A stretch of DNA of 64,000 nt, taken from NCBI GenBank assembly GCA_014695345.1, contig JACJOC010000030.1, positions 62,001 through 126,000 of the forward strand, given 5' to 3'. The stretch's first letter is position 1, and every line of letters starts with the position of its first letter. The position numbers were made by a program, and so were the translations under genes. The notes under the pieces were generated by a model. The model searched no databases. It saw only the letters and a list, made by a program, of their open reading frames with translations, and was not told the origin of the DNA. The stretch comes from Cyanobacteria bacterium FACHB-471. GTDB taxonomy: Bacteria > Cyanobacteriota > Cyanobacteriia > Elainellales > Elainellaceae. Positions 36,390-45,113 of this stretch are shown here, in pieces.

Positions 36390-37754
36390 ATGAAATCACA
36401 GCCCATCGACTCACTCAAAAGAATTTGCATTGTGGGTCTGACGCTATTGCTTCTAGTACTCTATATCTACAGTGCAGTAGAGCATTCAAAGCGAATCAAT
36501 TTAGACATTACGCGTGTCGATCAGGAGGCTTATTTAAGCTATACCCGAAGTCTATATGAAACCAACTATAACTTTGTAGGTGGACGCAATCGAATGCCAG
36601 TCTACCCTTTTTTGCAGTCACTTGTTTACGACCCCAACCTCACAGAAAACGAAGCTTTTACCCGTGGTAAATATTTCAATATTGCCCTGTCTGTTGCAAT
36701 TCTGCCGTGCCTTTTTCTGATCTTTCAGAGATTTTTTTCACGCTTACAAGCAATAAATTTGCTGTTGATCACCGCTTTCACAGTATTTCTGTTTAGAGCA
36801 GCCTACTTTCAGGCTGAAATTTTGTTTTATTTTCTTAGCTTTTGCGGATTCCTACTTATGGCTTGGATGCTAAAGAAACCAAGCTGGAAATTGGGAATAG
36901 CAACCGGAGTTTTAATGGGCATTACCCACCTTACCAAAGCTTCAATTCTACCCGGACTGGCATTATTTGTATTGGCTTTTCTAGCGCAATCTATTTATTT
37001 GTTTTATAGCAATTTAAGAAATAAAACTTTTAGCTTTAATGAGGTCAAAAATAATTTCCTGCTACGTATTCTCAGTCTTGCCTTAGTAATTTTTTGTTTT
37101 TTACTGACTATTTATCCTTATATCAGCACCAGCCAAAGAGTTTTTGGACATTACTTTTATAACGTCAATTCGACTTTTTATATTTGGTACGATTCTTGGA
37201 ATGAGGCAAAGCAGGGAACCAGAGCTTATGGAGATGGAAAAGGCTGGCCCGAAATGCCGCCTGAGCAAATTCCTAGTCTAGAGAAGTATTTACAGGAACA
37301 TACCGCTTCAGACATTTTTGAACGGCTTTTCGACGGTTTGAATAAAGTTATAGTAGTTGCCAAGGACTCCTACGGATACTTTAAGTATTTAGTCATTTAT
37401 TTGGCGATCGCCCTACTCACCACTCTGGCAAATCTCCGCAGCCTAAAAATCACTAAAAGCCAAGTATTTCTTCTCTTCTTTTACTTTAGCTACTTCACTG
37501 CTTACACATTGCTCTATGCTTGGTATATTCCCATCGCTAGCGGCAATCGATTTACCCTGGCGCTTTTCTTACCTTTAATGTTTTGCCTCGCTGCAGCCAT
37601 CAATGCTAACGCCTCAGAACGTCCTCAGATTCAATTAGCAGGCAAGCAGTTTTCATGGTTCCATTTATTTAATTTATTTGTGTTAGGCATGATCTTATTT
37701 GAGCTATATCCTATCCTGACTAATCGAATTGTTACAACCTTTGCAGGCACTTAA
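36390..37754 (+). CDS. GT-C (ArnT/PMT-type) membrane glycosyltransferase, putative
   Basis: About 454 residues from the ATG at 36390 (an upstream ATG at 36339 would add 17 residues). It has about 10 hydrophobic segments. The first outside loop carries RVDQEAYLSYTRSLYE with the conserved Asp and the RNRMPVYPFLQSLVY pattern, as in GT-C transferases that use polyprenyl-phosphate sugars. It follows the GT2 gene by 69 bases and precedes the pentapeptide gene. The likely role is transfer of a sugar to a lipid, glycan or protein on the outer face of the membrane; the acceptor is unknown. Confidence 0.75.
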   Translation: MKSQPIDSLKRICIVGLTLLLLVLYIYSAVEHSKRINLDITRVDQEAYLSYTRSLYETNYNFVGGRNRMPVYPFLQSLVYDPNLTENEAFTRGKYFNIALSVAILPCLFLIFQRFFSRLQAINLLLITAFTVFLFRAAYFQAEILFYFLSFCGFLLMAWMLKKPSWKLGIATGVLMGITHLTKASILPGLALFVLAFLAQSIYLFYSNLRNKTFSFNEVKNNFLLRILSLALVIFCFLLTIYPYISTSQRVFGHYFYNVNSTFYIWYDSWNEAKQGTRAYGDGKGWPEMPPEQIPSLEKYLQEHTASDIFERLFDGLNKVIVVAKDSYGYFKYLVIYLAIALLTTLANLRSLKITKSQVFLLFFYFSYFTAYTLLYAWYIPIASGNRFTLALFLPLMFCLAAAINANASERPQIQLAGKQFSWFHLFNLFVLGMILFELYPILTNRIVTTFAGT

Positions 37755-37773
37755 ACCGGCCCTTCAAACCTCA

Positions 37774-38856
37774 ATGAAAGCTCGAAATTGGTTTATGGAA
37801 ACTTGGCGCAAATTAGATTTGAAGTATGACAGAAATCGATTTGTGCAATTGTTGCTCCTTTTTCTACTTTTGATTGGCACTGTATCCTACGCCAATCACC
37901 AGGTTAATCTCAGACGAGAACAATCAGTTTTAGCTGCGTATTTTGACCAAATTACAAATTTATTTACATCAGCAGAGCAGAACGCAGTAACTGCAAAGAA
38001 TGCTCAAAACTTAGCTAGAGCTAGAGCGATCGCAACCTTGCATCAGCTTAGTGGTCAAAGCAAAGGACGACTTCTACAGTTTTTGGCTGAAGCCAATTTA
38101 ATTGCTCGTAATCAAGCCTTGATCGACTTGGAAGGCATGGACTTCAGCAGAGTTGAATTAATTGCAGTTAACTTACCTAATATCGATTTAGATAGAGCTA
38201 ATTTAACTGAGGCAAATCTGCAGGATTCTGTCTTAGCTAGAGCAAGTTTAGAGGAAGCAAATCTGCGACAAGCGACCCTTTCCGAAACAAATTTGAGTAG
38301 GGCTAACTTGAGTCGTGCAGCGCTGATACGAGCTAATCTCTCAGCGGCCGTATTGAAAGCAACTAACCTGTCAGAAGCAAACCTGAGAGGTGCAAATTTA
38401 AGAGGCGCAAATTTGCAACAGGCAAATTTAACAGATGCTAGTCTTGAGGCTGCTCGAATGGAAAGCGCTTTCTTGGAGAATGCACAGGCAGATAGGGCAG
38501 ATCTCAATAACACTATCTTGATTCGAGCAATTCTGAACCAAATTTCTCTAAGAGATGCAAATTTGAGGTACTCAAACCTGAAGGGTGCAGAACTAGAGCG
38601 AGCAATCCTAACGAATATTGATATGAGGGCTTCTATTCTAGAGGAAGCTAGCTTGACTGATGCAGATTTAAGTAATGCAAATCTGACTCGCACTGTTTTG
38701 ATCAATGCAAATATGGATAACATTAACCTCAACGGTACTAATCTAAATTACGCTAACTTGCGCGGTGCAGATGTTAGCAAAAATTCCCTCCGACAAGCCA
38801 TTCTTTGTCACACCGTTATGCCGAATGGAGAAGAAGAGAATCGAGATTGTCCCTAA
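37774..38856 (+). CDS. Pentapeptide-repeat protein with N-terminal membrane anchor
   Basis: About 360 residues from the ATG at 37774. A membrane helix (VQLLLLFLLLIGTVSYANH) lies near residue 25, followed by a helical linker to about 120 and then some 40 pentapeptides of the A(D/N)LxX type (for example ANLTEANLQ, ANLRGANLRGANL), which form a right-handed beta-helix. The C-terminus reads ILCHTVMPNGEEENRDCP, a common end of cyanobacterial pentapeptide proteins. It is 20 bases from the GT-C gene and probably in the same operon, so it may act as a scaffold. Confidence 0.88.
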   Translation: MKARNWFMETWRKLDLKYDRNRFVQLLLLFLLLIGTVSYANHQVNLRREQSVLAAYFDQITNLFTSAEQNAVTAKNAQNLARARAIATLHQLSGQSKGRLLQFLAEANLIARNQALIDLEGMDFSRVELIAVNLPNIDLDRANLTEANLQDSVLARASLEEANLRQATLSETNLSRANLSRAALIRANLSAAVLKATNLSEANLRGANLRGANLQQANLTDASLEAARMESAFLENAQADRADLNNTILIRAILNQISLRDANLRYSNLKGAELERAILTNIDMRASILEEASLTDADLSNANLTRTVLINANMDNINLNGTNLNYANLRGADVSKNSLRQAILCHTVMPNGEEENRDCP

Positions 38857-38878
38857 TTAACTCTATTAACCTGCGCAG

Positions 38879-39961
38879 CTACTGTTTCTTCAGCCTAAAA
38901 ATATCAACAAAGATAGAATCTGAAGTAGCTTTTCTACTAGGGTCAGGTGAGTCATAGACAATTAACAGCCCGTTAGACTGACTAAAACAGGGGAGAAGTG
39001 ACAGACCCTCAGCATGATCGGTTTCCAGGGTAAAAGGAAGATCAAACTCTATCTCTAGCTCTCCTGTGTCCAAGCTTGATAGGCTATCGCTGGAATGGTT
39101 CAATGCATGTTTGAGGCGATAGACTCGCATCGCTCCTTCAATGCTCATTGTTGGGCCTGCCAAGATTAGTAAATCTCTGCCCTGAAAGCACAGCTCTCGA
39201 ATGCCTAACCCCTTGAGATTGATAAAGTGTTTCTTATAAAGCTGCTTATCTTTACCAATTTTTTTCAGAGTAAGGATTCCTGGTTCTGTTTCCTCAACTT
39301 CTATTTCTAAGATGATTGCCCATTGTTGCAGAACGGGGCCTCTTAATCCTAAAAAGATTTTGTGTCCATGAACTGCTAATCCTTCAATGTCAAACCCGTT
39401 TTCTTTTGAAGGGATACAGGGTGAGAAGAATGGTCCTAAATGGCTGTCTTCTTTCAACGCTTCAGTTAGGATATTGCCATCATCTGTTTTTTGAAGACAG
39501 GCAGCTGTATAAGTTTTCTTAGAATTAGTTGGGTGGGGACAAGATTTGTGTAGCTCTCCTTCGGAAAACGGAATGCGAGCAATCAAATAACGGTTTAGTT
39601 CAGTTTTAACTTTTGATAGTTTGCGGATATCTTTTTCAAGATTTTTTCCTTTCGCTTTCTTGCGCTTGGTGCTGTGGGAACCTGTGAACCAAAGGTAGGG
39701 TTCACTATAGTCTAAGCCTTCAATATCGATCTCACTATCCTGGTCAAATAGGTCAACAAAATTACTGATCGCCACTGACTGATGCTTACCAAACACATGG
39801 TGATCAATGGGAAACAAACGCTCAATCGTTGTCAGTTCATCAGAACCGACCCAAAGACTACCATCGGGTGTGAAGGCAACGGCTGACATCTGCCCCAGCA
39901 AGTTGCTGGAGTCATCTCCAAATTGCAGCAATACGCGGCTGAGCAAAAAAGGGCTGATCAT
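38879..39961 (-). CDS. DUF3616 domain protein
   Basis: About 360 residues. The ATG at 39959-39961 (MISPFLLSRVLLQF) is chosen because it is preceded by GGAGGAGCC at good spacing; a TTG at 39979 would add 6 residues. The DUF3616 family has a beta-propeller-like pattern: MSAVAFTPDGSLWVGSDE, DIEGLDYSEPYLWFTGSHS and GFDIEGLAVHGHKIFLGLRG. Function is unknown; members are often next to metal or signalling genes. It is convergent with the pentapeptide gene with only 22 bases between them. Confidence 0.85.
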   Translation of the reverse strand: MISPFLLSRVLLQFGDDSSNLLGQMSAVAFTPDGSLWVGSDELTTIERLFPIDHHVFGKHQSVAISNFVDLFDQDSEIDIEGLDYSEPYLWFTGSHSTKRKKAKGKNLEKDIRKLSKVKTELNRYLIARIPFSEGELHKSCPHPTNSKKTYTAACLQKTDDGNILTEALKEDSHLGPFFSPCIPSKENGFDIEGLAVHGHKIFLGLRGPVLQQWAIILEIEVEETEPGILTLKKIGKDKQLYKKHFINLKGLGIRELCFQGRDLLILAGPTMSIEGAMRVYRLKHALNHSSDSLSSLDTGELEIEFDLPFTLETDHAEGLSLLPCFSQSNGLLIVYDSPDPSRKATSDSIFVDIFRLKKQ

Positions 39962-40062
39962 TTTAGGCTCCTCCGACAAATTAAAGTAAGCGCAGGGACA
40001 AGGTCCCTACGCTTAAGTCTACAGGCAGAAACAATGCCCACGATCGCAACCTAAGTTGCTAT

Positions 40063-40629
40063 CTATGCACGACTGTCAAGCTTGTTAGAAGCATCATCCA
40101 ATGCACGCTGCGTACCTCTAACAGCTTCATTGGTTCTACCTTTTGCATCTTGAACAACATTGCCTGCGCCTTCACGGGCTTCAGCAGCATTGCGACGCAG
40201 GTTGCGGCTGCCTTCTCTAGCACCTTGTTGAAGCTCATTGGTCGTTTGTCTAGCCTGTTCGCCAAGGTTACGGCCTCCCTCTTTGACGTAGCCACCCAGC
40301 ACCTCAGGAGCTTCTCTAACGTCATCAAATCCGCGCTGAATATTGCGCTCTGCATTATCGACCAGACCTTTAGCTTTTGCATCAGCTCGGGTGGTGTTAG
40401 CACGGGGATCAACGTTGCTGTACTCGTTCATGCCGCCTTCATTGGGCTGAACCCGTTTGTAAATCTCCATTTGAGGAGCATTGCCGGTGTAGGAACCTTC
40501 ACCAGATACCTTGGGTGTGTTGGGGCCACTGCTGCAAGCTGTGCTTAACAGCATAGAAACACCTGCTAAGACTACGACTAAAGCTCGCACCAATTGGTTA
40601 CGCTTTAGCCAAGAAAATGCTTTATTCAT
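40063..40629 (-). CDS. Lipoprotein with LEA-like amphipathic helix
   Basis: About 188 residues from the ATG at 40627-40629. It has a signal peptide ending in the lipobox LLSTAC (Cys near 32). The mature part is Asn/Gly/Arg-rich: first a region with ANTTRADAKAKGLVDNAE, then a long amphipathic helix (EQARQTTNELQQGAREGSRN, NAAEAREGAGNVVQDAKGRT) that resembles LEA-type 11-mer repeats. It is probably an outer leaflet or periplasmic lipoprotein involved in stress or membrane protection (inference). The next gene is a similar lipoprotein. Confidence 0.7.
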   Translation of the reverse strand: MNKAFSWLKRNQLVRALVVVLAGVSMLLSTACSSGPNTPKVSGEGSYTGNAPQMEIYKRVQPNEGGMNEYSNVDPRANTTRADAKAKGLVDNAERNIQRGFDDVREAPEVLGGYVKEGGRNLGEQARQTTNELQQGAREGSRNLRRNAAEAREGAGNVVQDAKGRTNEAVRGTQRALDDASNKLDSRA

Positions 40630-40764
40630 GAAAATTGCTCCGTTCATATTGGGTTTGGGGATTTGAATTTCGATTCAAGCAATTCGAACTTCAATTTGAA
40701 TTGTTTGAATTGATAGTCATCGAACTTGTAAATTCGGGCTTATCGATCAGCTTATTGGTCGGAT

Positions 40765-41334
40765 TTATCGATTAAAAGCAGGGTTGCGCTGCATTTCAGG
40801 CTGTTCAGTTGCAGATTCACCCATGTCAGTTAGAAACTCAGAAGCATCCTTAAATGCTTCTTCCGTTCTTTCCAAAATCTTTGCGTTTGGATCACTGCGA
40901 TCGATGCTGAGCTGACGACGAGCGGGAACCTGCTGAGCGTCTCTTTTCAAAATGTCTGAATCTACTGGCCCAATATCAGGATTCTTAGTTTCTGTTGCAC
41001 CTGCACCGGGGTACAGCAAGTCAGAAGCGTTGCTTCCAACGCCGTTGCTTGCTAGAAGCTGATCAAGGCTAAAAGGCAAGCTGGCGCGATCGCCCTGTCT
41101 GTTTTTCTGATTAACTGCGGGATCGTTACTCATGCGATAGTTTGTATAGCCGTCCCCGCCACCCTTATGAGGGTTGTTGTTTCCGCCTAGTTGAACTGGA
41201 GGATTTTGGGGACGCGCACCTTGCATATTGCCAGTGTTGCAGGCGGTAGTCAAAAATAACGCTGCTCCCACAATGAGAACGGATACAATCTGCCGCAACC
41301 TTAACTTTTTGAAAATTGAAAATAGTCTATTCAC
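40765..41334 (-). CDS. Second lipoprotein of the pair
   Basis: 189 residues. The lipobox is LTTAC (Cys near 32) after a hydrophobic core (VLIVGAALFL). The mature part has PPVQLGGNNNPHKGGGDGYT, YRMSNDPAVNQKNRQGDR and a C-terminal helix with ERTEEAFKDASEFL. It shares the overall plan of the previous lipoprotein, with a phrase pattern of Tyr-Thr-Asn / Asn-Pro and a C-terminal helix, but little sequence identity. It is separated from the neighbour by 135 bases. Confidence 0.7.
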   Translation of the reverse strand: MNRLFSIFKKLRLRQIVSVLIVGAALFLTTACNTGNMQGARPQNPPVQLGGNNNPHKGGGDGYTNYRMSNDPAVNQKNRQGDRASLPFSLDQLLASNGVGSNASDLLYPGAGATETKNPDIGPVDSDILKRDAQQVPARRQLSIDRSDPNAKILERTEEAFKDASEFLTDMGESATEQPEMQRNPAFNR

Positions 41335-41707
41335 GAAATGCTCCTTATCGCGCTAACGACACGCTGAGTGGATCAAACAAAGGGCATAATGCTTCTTTTT
41401 ACAAGGTTTTCATGAGATAAAGAAGCGATCGCTTGCTCGACTCAGAATGTCTATTGCTTTAGTCAATTACTTCAACTGACAATTGAGCCACTAACCGTTA
41501 GCTAGTAGCCTTTTTGACAGATGAAGCTGCTTTACAGTTTTCCTGCTACTTTTTCAGTGCAGGAAGAACAACTTTTCTGGTTACCTGATAAAGGTTACGA
41601 ATATAAGAGCGGCTGTTCCCTCTAGCAAAGGTCACATTCATATCTTGTTTTTGGTTTAATTTTCTCTGACTCTAGAGAGACTCTGACAATAATTTGTATG
41701 CTCTGTT

Positions 41708-41798
41708 ATACCAATTCCAAAAACTAGAACTGTAGATGGAAGGGCACCCCCGCCGAGTGGGGTGCCCTTCCATCTACAGTTCTTTTTGGAGAAATATT
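41708..41798. mobile_element. MITE-like palindromic element, copy 2
   Basis: The centre is a perfect stem of 25 bp (41726-41750 with 41759-41783) and an 8-nt loop, carrying the same GATGGAAGGGCACCCC core as copy 1 at 28871. The outer ends (ATACCAATTCCAAAAA at 41708) show the same pattern as copy 1. In the stem, the CTACAG of copy 1 is CTGTAG here, with matching change on the other arm. Confidence 0.6.
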
Positions 41799-41852
41799 GT
41801 TAGCTGCTATTTATATAGGTGGCAATATATGCAATTTCTTAAACAGAAAATA

Positions 41853-41879
41853 AAACAAGGGGACTAAAGCCCCTTGTTT
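41853..41879 (-). terminator. Terminator for the secreted-protein gene
   Basis: Arms 41853-41862 (AAACAAGGGG) and 41870-41879 form a perfect 10-bp stem with a 7-nt loop; on the minus strand it is followed by TTATTTTCTG. Confidence 0.65.
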
Positions 41880-42077
41880 AGTAAGAGTAGACGTAGTCTA
41901 ATGTGAGGAAACTGGTAGGACTAATTTCGTTAAAGCAGCGATCGCACCATGCTTAAGCTAAATAGACTTACTGGTTAATGTGCTAGGGCAGAAATAACCA
42001 GTAAATGGGCTTAATGCTTGTACGACCCTGCTTAGCTGAATTAGGTGCCTGATTGTGTAGAACTAGTTAATATCTAC

Positions 42078-42443
42078 TTAGTCGCGGTTGGTCAGCTTCT
42101 CTAAGCCCCGCTTGAGTTTATCTTCTACCGTGTCAGCGTTCGCATTTTCAGGGGTGTACATATTTTCCTGATTCGCTGAACCCTGAACTTCGTTGATTCC
42201 CTCGTTTGCTTTCTCACGAGTTGCTTCTCCGGAAAGCACACCTCCCCGTAGGGCATCTTCTGAATCTCCGTAAATTTCATTTAGTGGCTCTTCGCCCTGG
42301 TCAGGACGGCTTGAGCTATCTAATGTTAAAGGCTTACTGTAGGCAGGATAAGCATAGGAAAACATCATCAAAACACAAGCAAAAGCGATTACCAGAAAAC
42401 GAACTGGACGCAATGCAGATAAGTTAAAACGAGTCAAACGCAT
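42078..42443 (-). CDS. Small secreted protein
   Basis: 121 residues. The first 35 residues are a signal peptide (basic N-terminus, hydrophobic FLVIAFACVLMMF, AYS-like cleavage). The mature part is acidic and Asn/Glu-rich: SSRPDQGEEPLNEIYGDS, SGEATREKANEGINEVQG and ENANADTVEDKLKRGLEKL. The C-terminal helix pattern (DKLKRGLEKLTNRD) recalls the neighbouring lipoproteins. No named family is recognised. Confidence 0.7.
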   Translation of the reverse strand: MRLTRFNLSALRPVRFLVIAFACVLMMFSYAYPAYSKPLTLDSSSRPDQGEEPLNEIYGDSEDALRGGVLSGEATREKANEGINEVQGSANQENMYTPENANADTVEDKLKRGLEKLTNRD

Positions 42444-42583
42444 ATAAACTCCTCGTTAATTTCAGAAGTGATAGTGTAAGAGCCATTTGAGTTGGTGAAC
42501 TGCAATGAATCTGCATTTCAACAGGCACAAATAGGTCTTAGACCATTGGCTCAAATTTGACCCGTTCCTACATCTACACTCAG

Positions 42584-44479
42584 TTAGATCTCTGTCTGCG
42601 AAAACCCCAAGTAACCCCGTGGGGTAATCATCCAGTCGGCGTAGACGCGGCTGCTTTGATTGCCAATGAGAACAGTGGTTAGCATATCGATGGAGGCTTC
42701 CAGGAAGTGGGCGAGCGTTGTTAATGTGATGTGTTCGTCTTGTCGGTACGCGGAACGGATAAGGGCGACGGGAGTATCGGGGTCTCGATGTTTTAAAAAG
42801 ATTTGTTGAGCGATCGCAATTTGCTCTGTACGAGTTTGCGATCGCGGATTGTAAAGTGCTGTAACAAAGTCTGCCTGAGCCGCAGCCGTCAAACGCTGTT
42901 CAATCACTTCCCAGGGGGTGAGTAGATCACTGAGACTGATTGCACAAAAGTCATGCATGAGCGGTGCGCCGACTCGCGAAGCTGCTGCTTGTAGGGCTGT
43001 AATTCCTGGAAAAACTTGTACGGCGGGTGTTTTGCCGTCCCAAGAGAGCGATCGCAATTCCTCTAGCACCAGTCCTGCCATGCCATAGATGCCGCAGTCG
43101 CCCGACGAAATCACTGCAACCGTCAACCCCCAGTCTGCTAAAGCGATCGCCCGCTTAGCCCGCTGTCGCTCTTGCGTAATCGGCAGTGCTTCGATAATTT
43201 GTCCTGGTCGCAGCAAAGACGACACCAACTCCACATAGAGCGTGTAGCCAATCACCACGTCTGCTTGAGCGATCGCCATTTGCGCCGCTGGAGTGATTTG
43301 GTCAAGCTGACCTGGACCTGTACCGACTAGCCAGAGCTTTCCCGTTCGCCCAATATATTCCTGCTCGGACTGGGCGATCGCCACCGTCACCGCTCCAGGT
43401 TGGTTTTCAGCGCGAACAATTTGCTTGGAGACGCGGAGAGAGGGGGAAAGAGAGGGGCTAGCCCCTAAAACCGCCGCTGCTTCCGCTACGCTCGGAGTCC
43501 CCACTTCTGCCTCAACAACGGCTGAAGGAGTCGGGACTTGGACAGTGCGAAGTTGCTCGGCGGTGAAGCAACGGAGGGGGAAGTGGCGATCGCGGCAAAG
43601 TTCTACTAACCCTACCTCATCGGCTTTCAGGTCGATGGTGGCAATTCCGGCGATCGCCCCTTCTGCCAGGTGATTTGCTTGCAATACTTGCTGAATCGCG
43701 GTTTCGATCAATTGGCGAGAGGTGCCTCGTTCACAGCCGATACCCACCCACAGCACGCGGGGATGCCACTGCACTTTGGGCAAATCGGCTTCTGAGGAAA
43801 ATTTGCGTTGAATGGGACTAATCCACACTCTGGCTTTGGCTGCGGGGAGGTCTTCTTTGACTTCAGCCGTATGTTCAGGGAAGCCAAACTGGAAGGGATG
43901 AGGTTCGGGCAAATGGGACTGCCACAGGGTTGATCCAGCTTCCTGAATGACTTGAATTGGTTCCTGACGGGCGATCGCTGCACTTACCCCCGTCCAGTCA
44001 CCCTCGCCCCGGTGCCAGCCCCAGGGAATTCCTAATACGTCGATTCCAGGCAACCCAGCGCCGTTTGCCGCCCCAGTCAACACAGGAGTTGCACCTATCT
44101 GTAAGGCAATTAATTGGGTGAGGCGATCGGCACCACCCTGATGTCCACTGCACAGGCTAATGACAAATTTGCCCGTTTCGTCAACCACGACCACAGCCGG
44201 ATCAGTCGATTTGTGCTGCAATAGCGGCGCAATCAGACGTACAACTGCCCCTGTCGCTAAACCAAAAACAAAGCTGCGATGCCGTGACCACAACGTTTCT
44301 AAATGAGCGCTGAGGGAACCGCTGTAAACCTGTACCGCTTCCAGATGTTGCAGAGAATCTGGCACCCAAAGGACTGCGTTGGTCGCCTGACAAACTGGGC
44401 GCAGTCGCTTAACCGAAGCAGGGGTGGTGGCGATCGCCACCAAAGGCTGAAAGTCTTGAAACAACAATGGCAAATCCAC
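42584..44479 (-). CDS. cobJ: CbiG-CobJ fusion (cobalamin synthesis)
   Basis: 631 residues from a GTG at 44479. The N-terminal half (1-330) is CbiG-like, which opens the delta-lactone in cobalt-precorrin-5A: GLATGAVVRLIAPLL and CSGHQGGADRLTQLIA. The second half (from about 375) is a precorrin-3B C17-methyltransferase: KLWLVGTGPGQLDQITPAA, VIGYTLYVE, VISSGDCGIYGMAGLVLE and TALYNPRSQTR. Such fusions are usual in cyanobacteria, and they make pseudocobalamin. A low-complexity linker (about 330-365) includes LGASPSLSPSLRVSK. No other cob genes are adjacent, and I saw no cobalamin riboswitch upstream. Confidence 0.92.
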   Translation of the reverse strand: MDLPLLFQDFQPLVAIATTPASVKRLRPVCQATNAVLWVPDSLQHLEAVQVYSGSLSAHLETLWSRHRSFVFGLATGAVVRLIAPLLQHKSTDPAVVVVDETGKFVISLCSGHQGGADRLTQLIALQIGATPVLTGAANGAGLPGIDVLGIPWGWHRGEGDWTGVSAAIARQEPIQVIQEAGSTLWQSHLPEPHPFQFGFPEHTAEVKEDLPAAKARVWISPIQRKFSSEADLPKVQWHPRVLWVGIGCERGTSRQLIETAIQQVLQANHLAEGAIAGIATIDLKADEVGLVELCRDRHFPLRCFTAEQLRTVQVPTPSAVVEAEVGTPSVAEAAAVLGASPSLSPSLRVSKQIVRAENQPGAVTVAIAQSEQEYIGRTGKLWLVGTGPGQLDQITPAAQMAIAQADVVIGYTLYVELVSSLLRPGQIIEALPITQERQRAKRAIALADWGLTVAVISSGDCGIYGMAGLVLEELRSLSWDGKTPAVQVFPGITALQAAASRVGAPLMHDFCAISLSDLLTPWEVIEQRLTAAAQADFVTALYNPRSQTRTEQIAIAQQIFLKHRDPDTPVALIRSAYRQDEHITLTTLAHFLEASIDMLTTVLIGNQSSRVYADWMITPRGYLGFSQTEI

Positions 44480-44714
44480 CTAATCTAATCAACAAGTCAA
44501 ACTCTCAACAGGAAAGTATTAGCATTTCTGATGTGCTGCTGATTGTTTTGCGCCCCGACCATCAAGATTATCAGGGAACGGCCGTCGCAGTTTGGGTGGC
44601 TCAACAGTAATAGAAAGAATGCTTAAGCGTTGGAGCTAAGTTTAGGGCAATGGGGAAGGGGACTTACACTAAAGAAGGATTTATCCAATACCCTGAGCGG
44701 CTTAGAACAAAACA

Positions 44715-45047
44715 ATGGAGCAATATTACAAACCGGAGCATCTGCCCCACTTTGGTCAAATCGGCGAAGGCAGTCCAGAGCTAGCAGAAAAGTTTTTTGC
44801 CTACTATGGTGCCGTTTTTGCAGATGGGGCTTTGTCTGTTAGAGAGAAAGCGCTGATTGCCCTAGCGGTTGCTCATACGGTGCAATGTCCTTACTGCATT
44901 GACGCCTACAGCAAGGAATGCTTGCAGCAGGGGTCAGATTTGGAGCAAATGACCGAGGCGGTGCATGTTGCTACGGCAATTCGGGGCGGCGCATCTCTAA
45001 TTCATGGGTTACAGATGCTTGACCATGTGAAGCAGGTGGCGATGTAA
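44715..45047 (+). CDS. Arsenosugar-associated peroxidase-like protein (carboxymuconolactone decarboxylase fold)
   Basis: 110 residues. An AhpD-like domain with the CPYC pair (VQCPYCIDAYS, residues about 57-67) and the histidine HVATAIRGGASLIHG. Members next to arsS are named arsenosugar biosynthesis-associated peroxidase-like proteins. The CPYC may have redox activity. It precedes arsS by 66 bases in the same direction, which fits an operon. The start is the ATG at 44715. Confidence 0.85.
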   Translation: MEQYYKPEHLPHFGQIGEGSPELAEKFFAYYGAVFADGALSVREKALIALAVAHTVQCPYCIDAYSKECLQQGSDLEQMTEAVHVATAIRGGASLIHGLQMLDHVKQVAM

Positions 45048-45113
45048 GGGTTAAGGGCTGGGGACTAGGGGCTAGGGTGGGCTTGCTAGTCACCGTAATT
45101 CCAGGGAATTTCG

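Larger units (their letters stand above)
41335..42077. other. Long intergenic gap with a palindromic element and a terminator
   Basis: 743 bases upstream of the second lipoprotein and downstream of the small secreted protein gene (all minus strand). It holds the MITE-like element copy 2 at 41708 and the hairpin at 41853-41879. The rest is AT-rich and may contain the lipoprotein promoter. No ORF stands out. Confidence 0.55.

Noticed and set aside
38112-38732. Long minus-strand frame opposite the pentapeptide gene
   Set aside because: Openness results from the repetitive pentapeptide codons on the other strand.
44480-44714. Cobalamin riboswitch upstream of the CbiG-CobJ gene
   Set aside because: No B12-box or matching stem order was seen.
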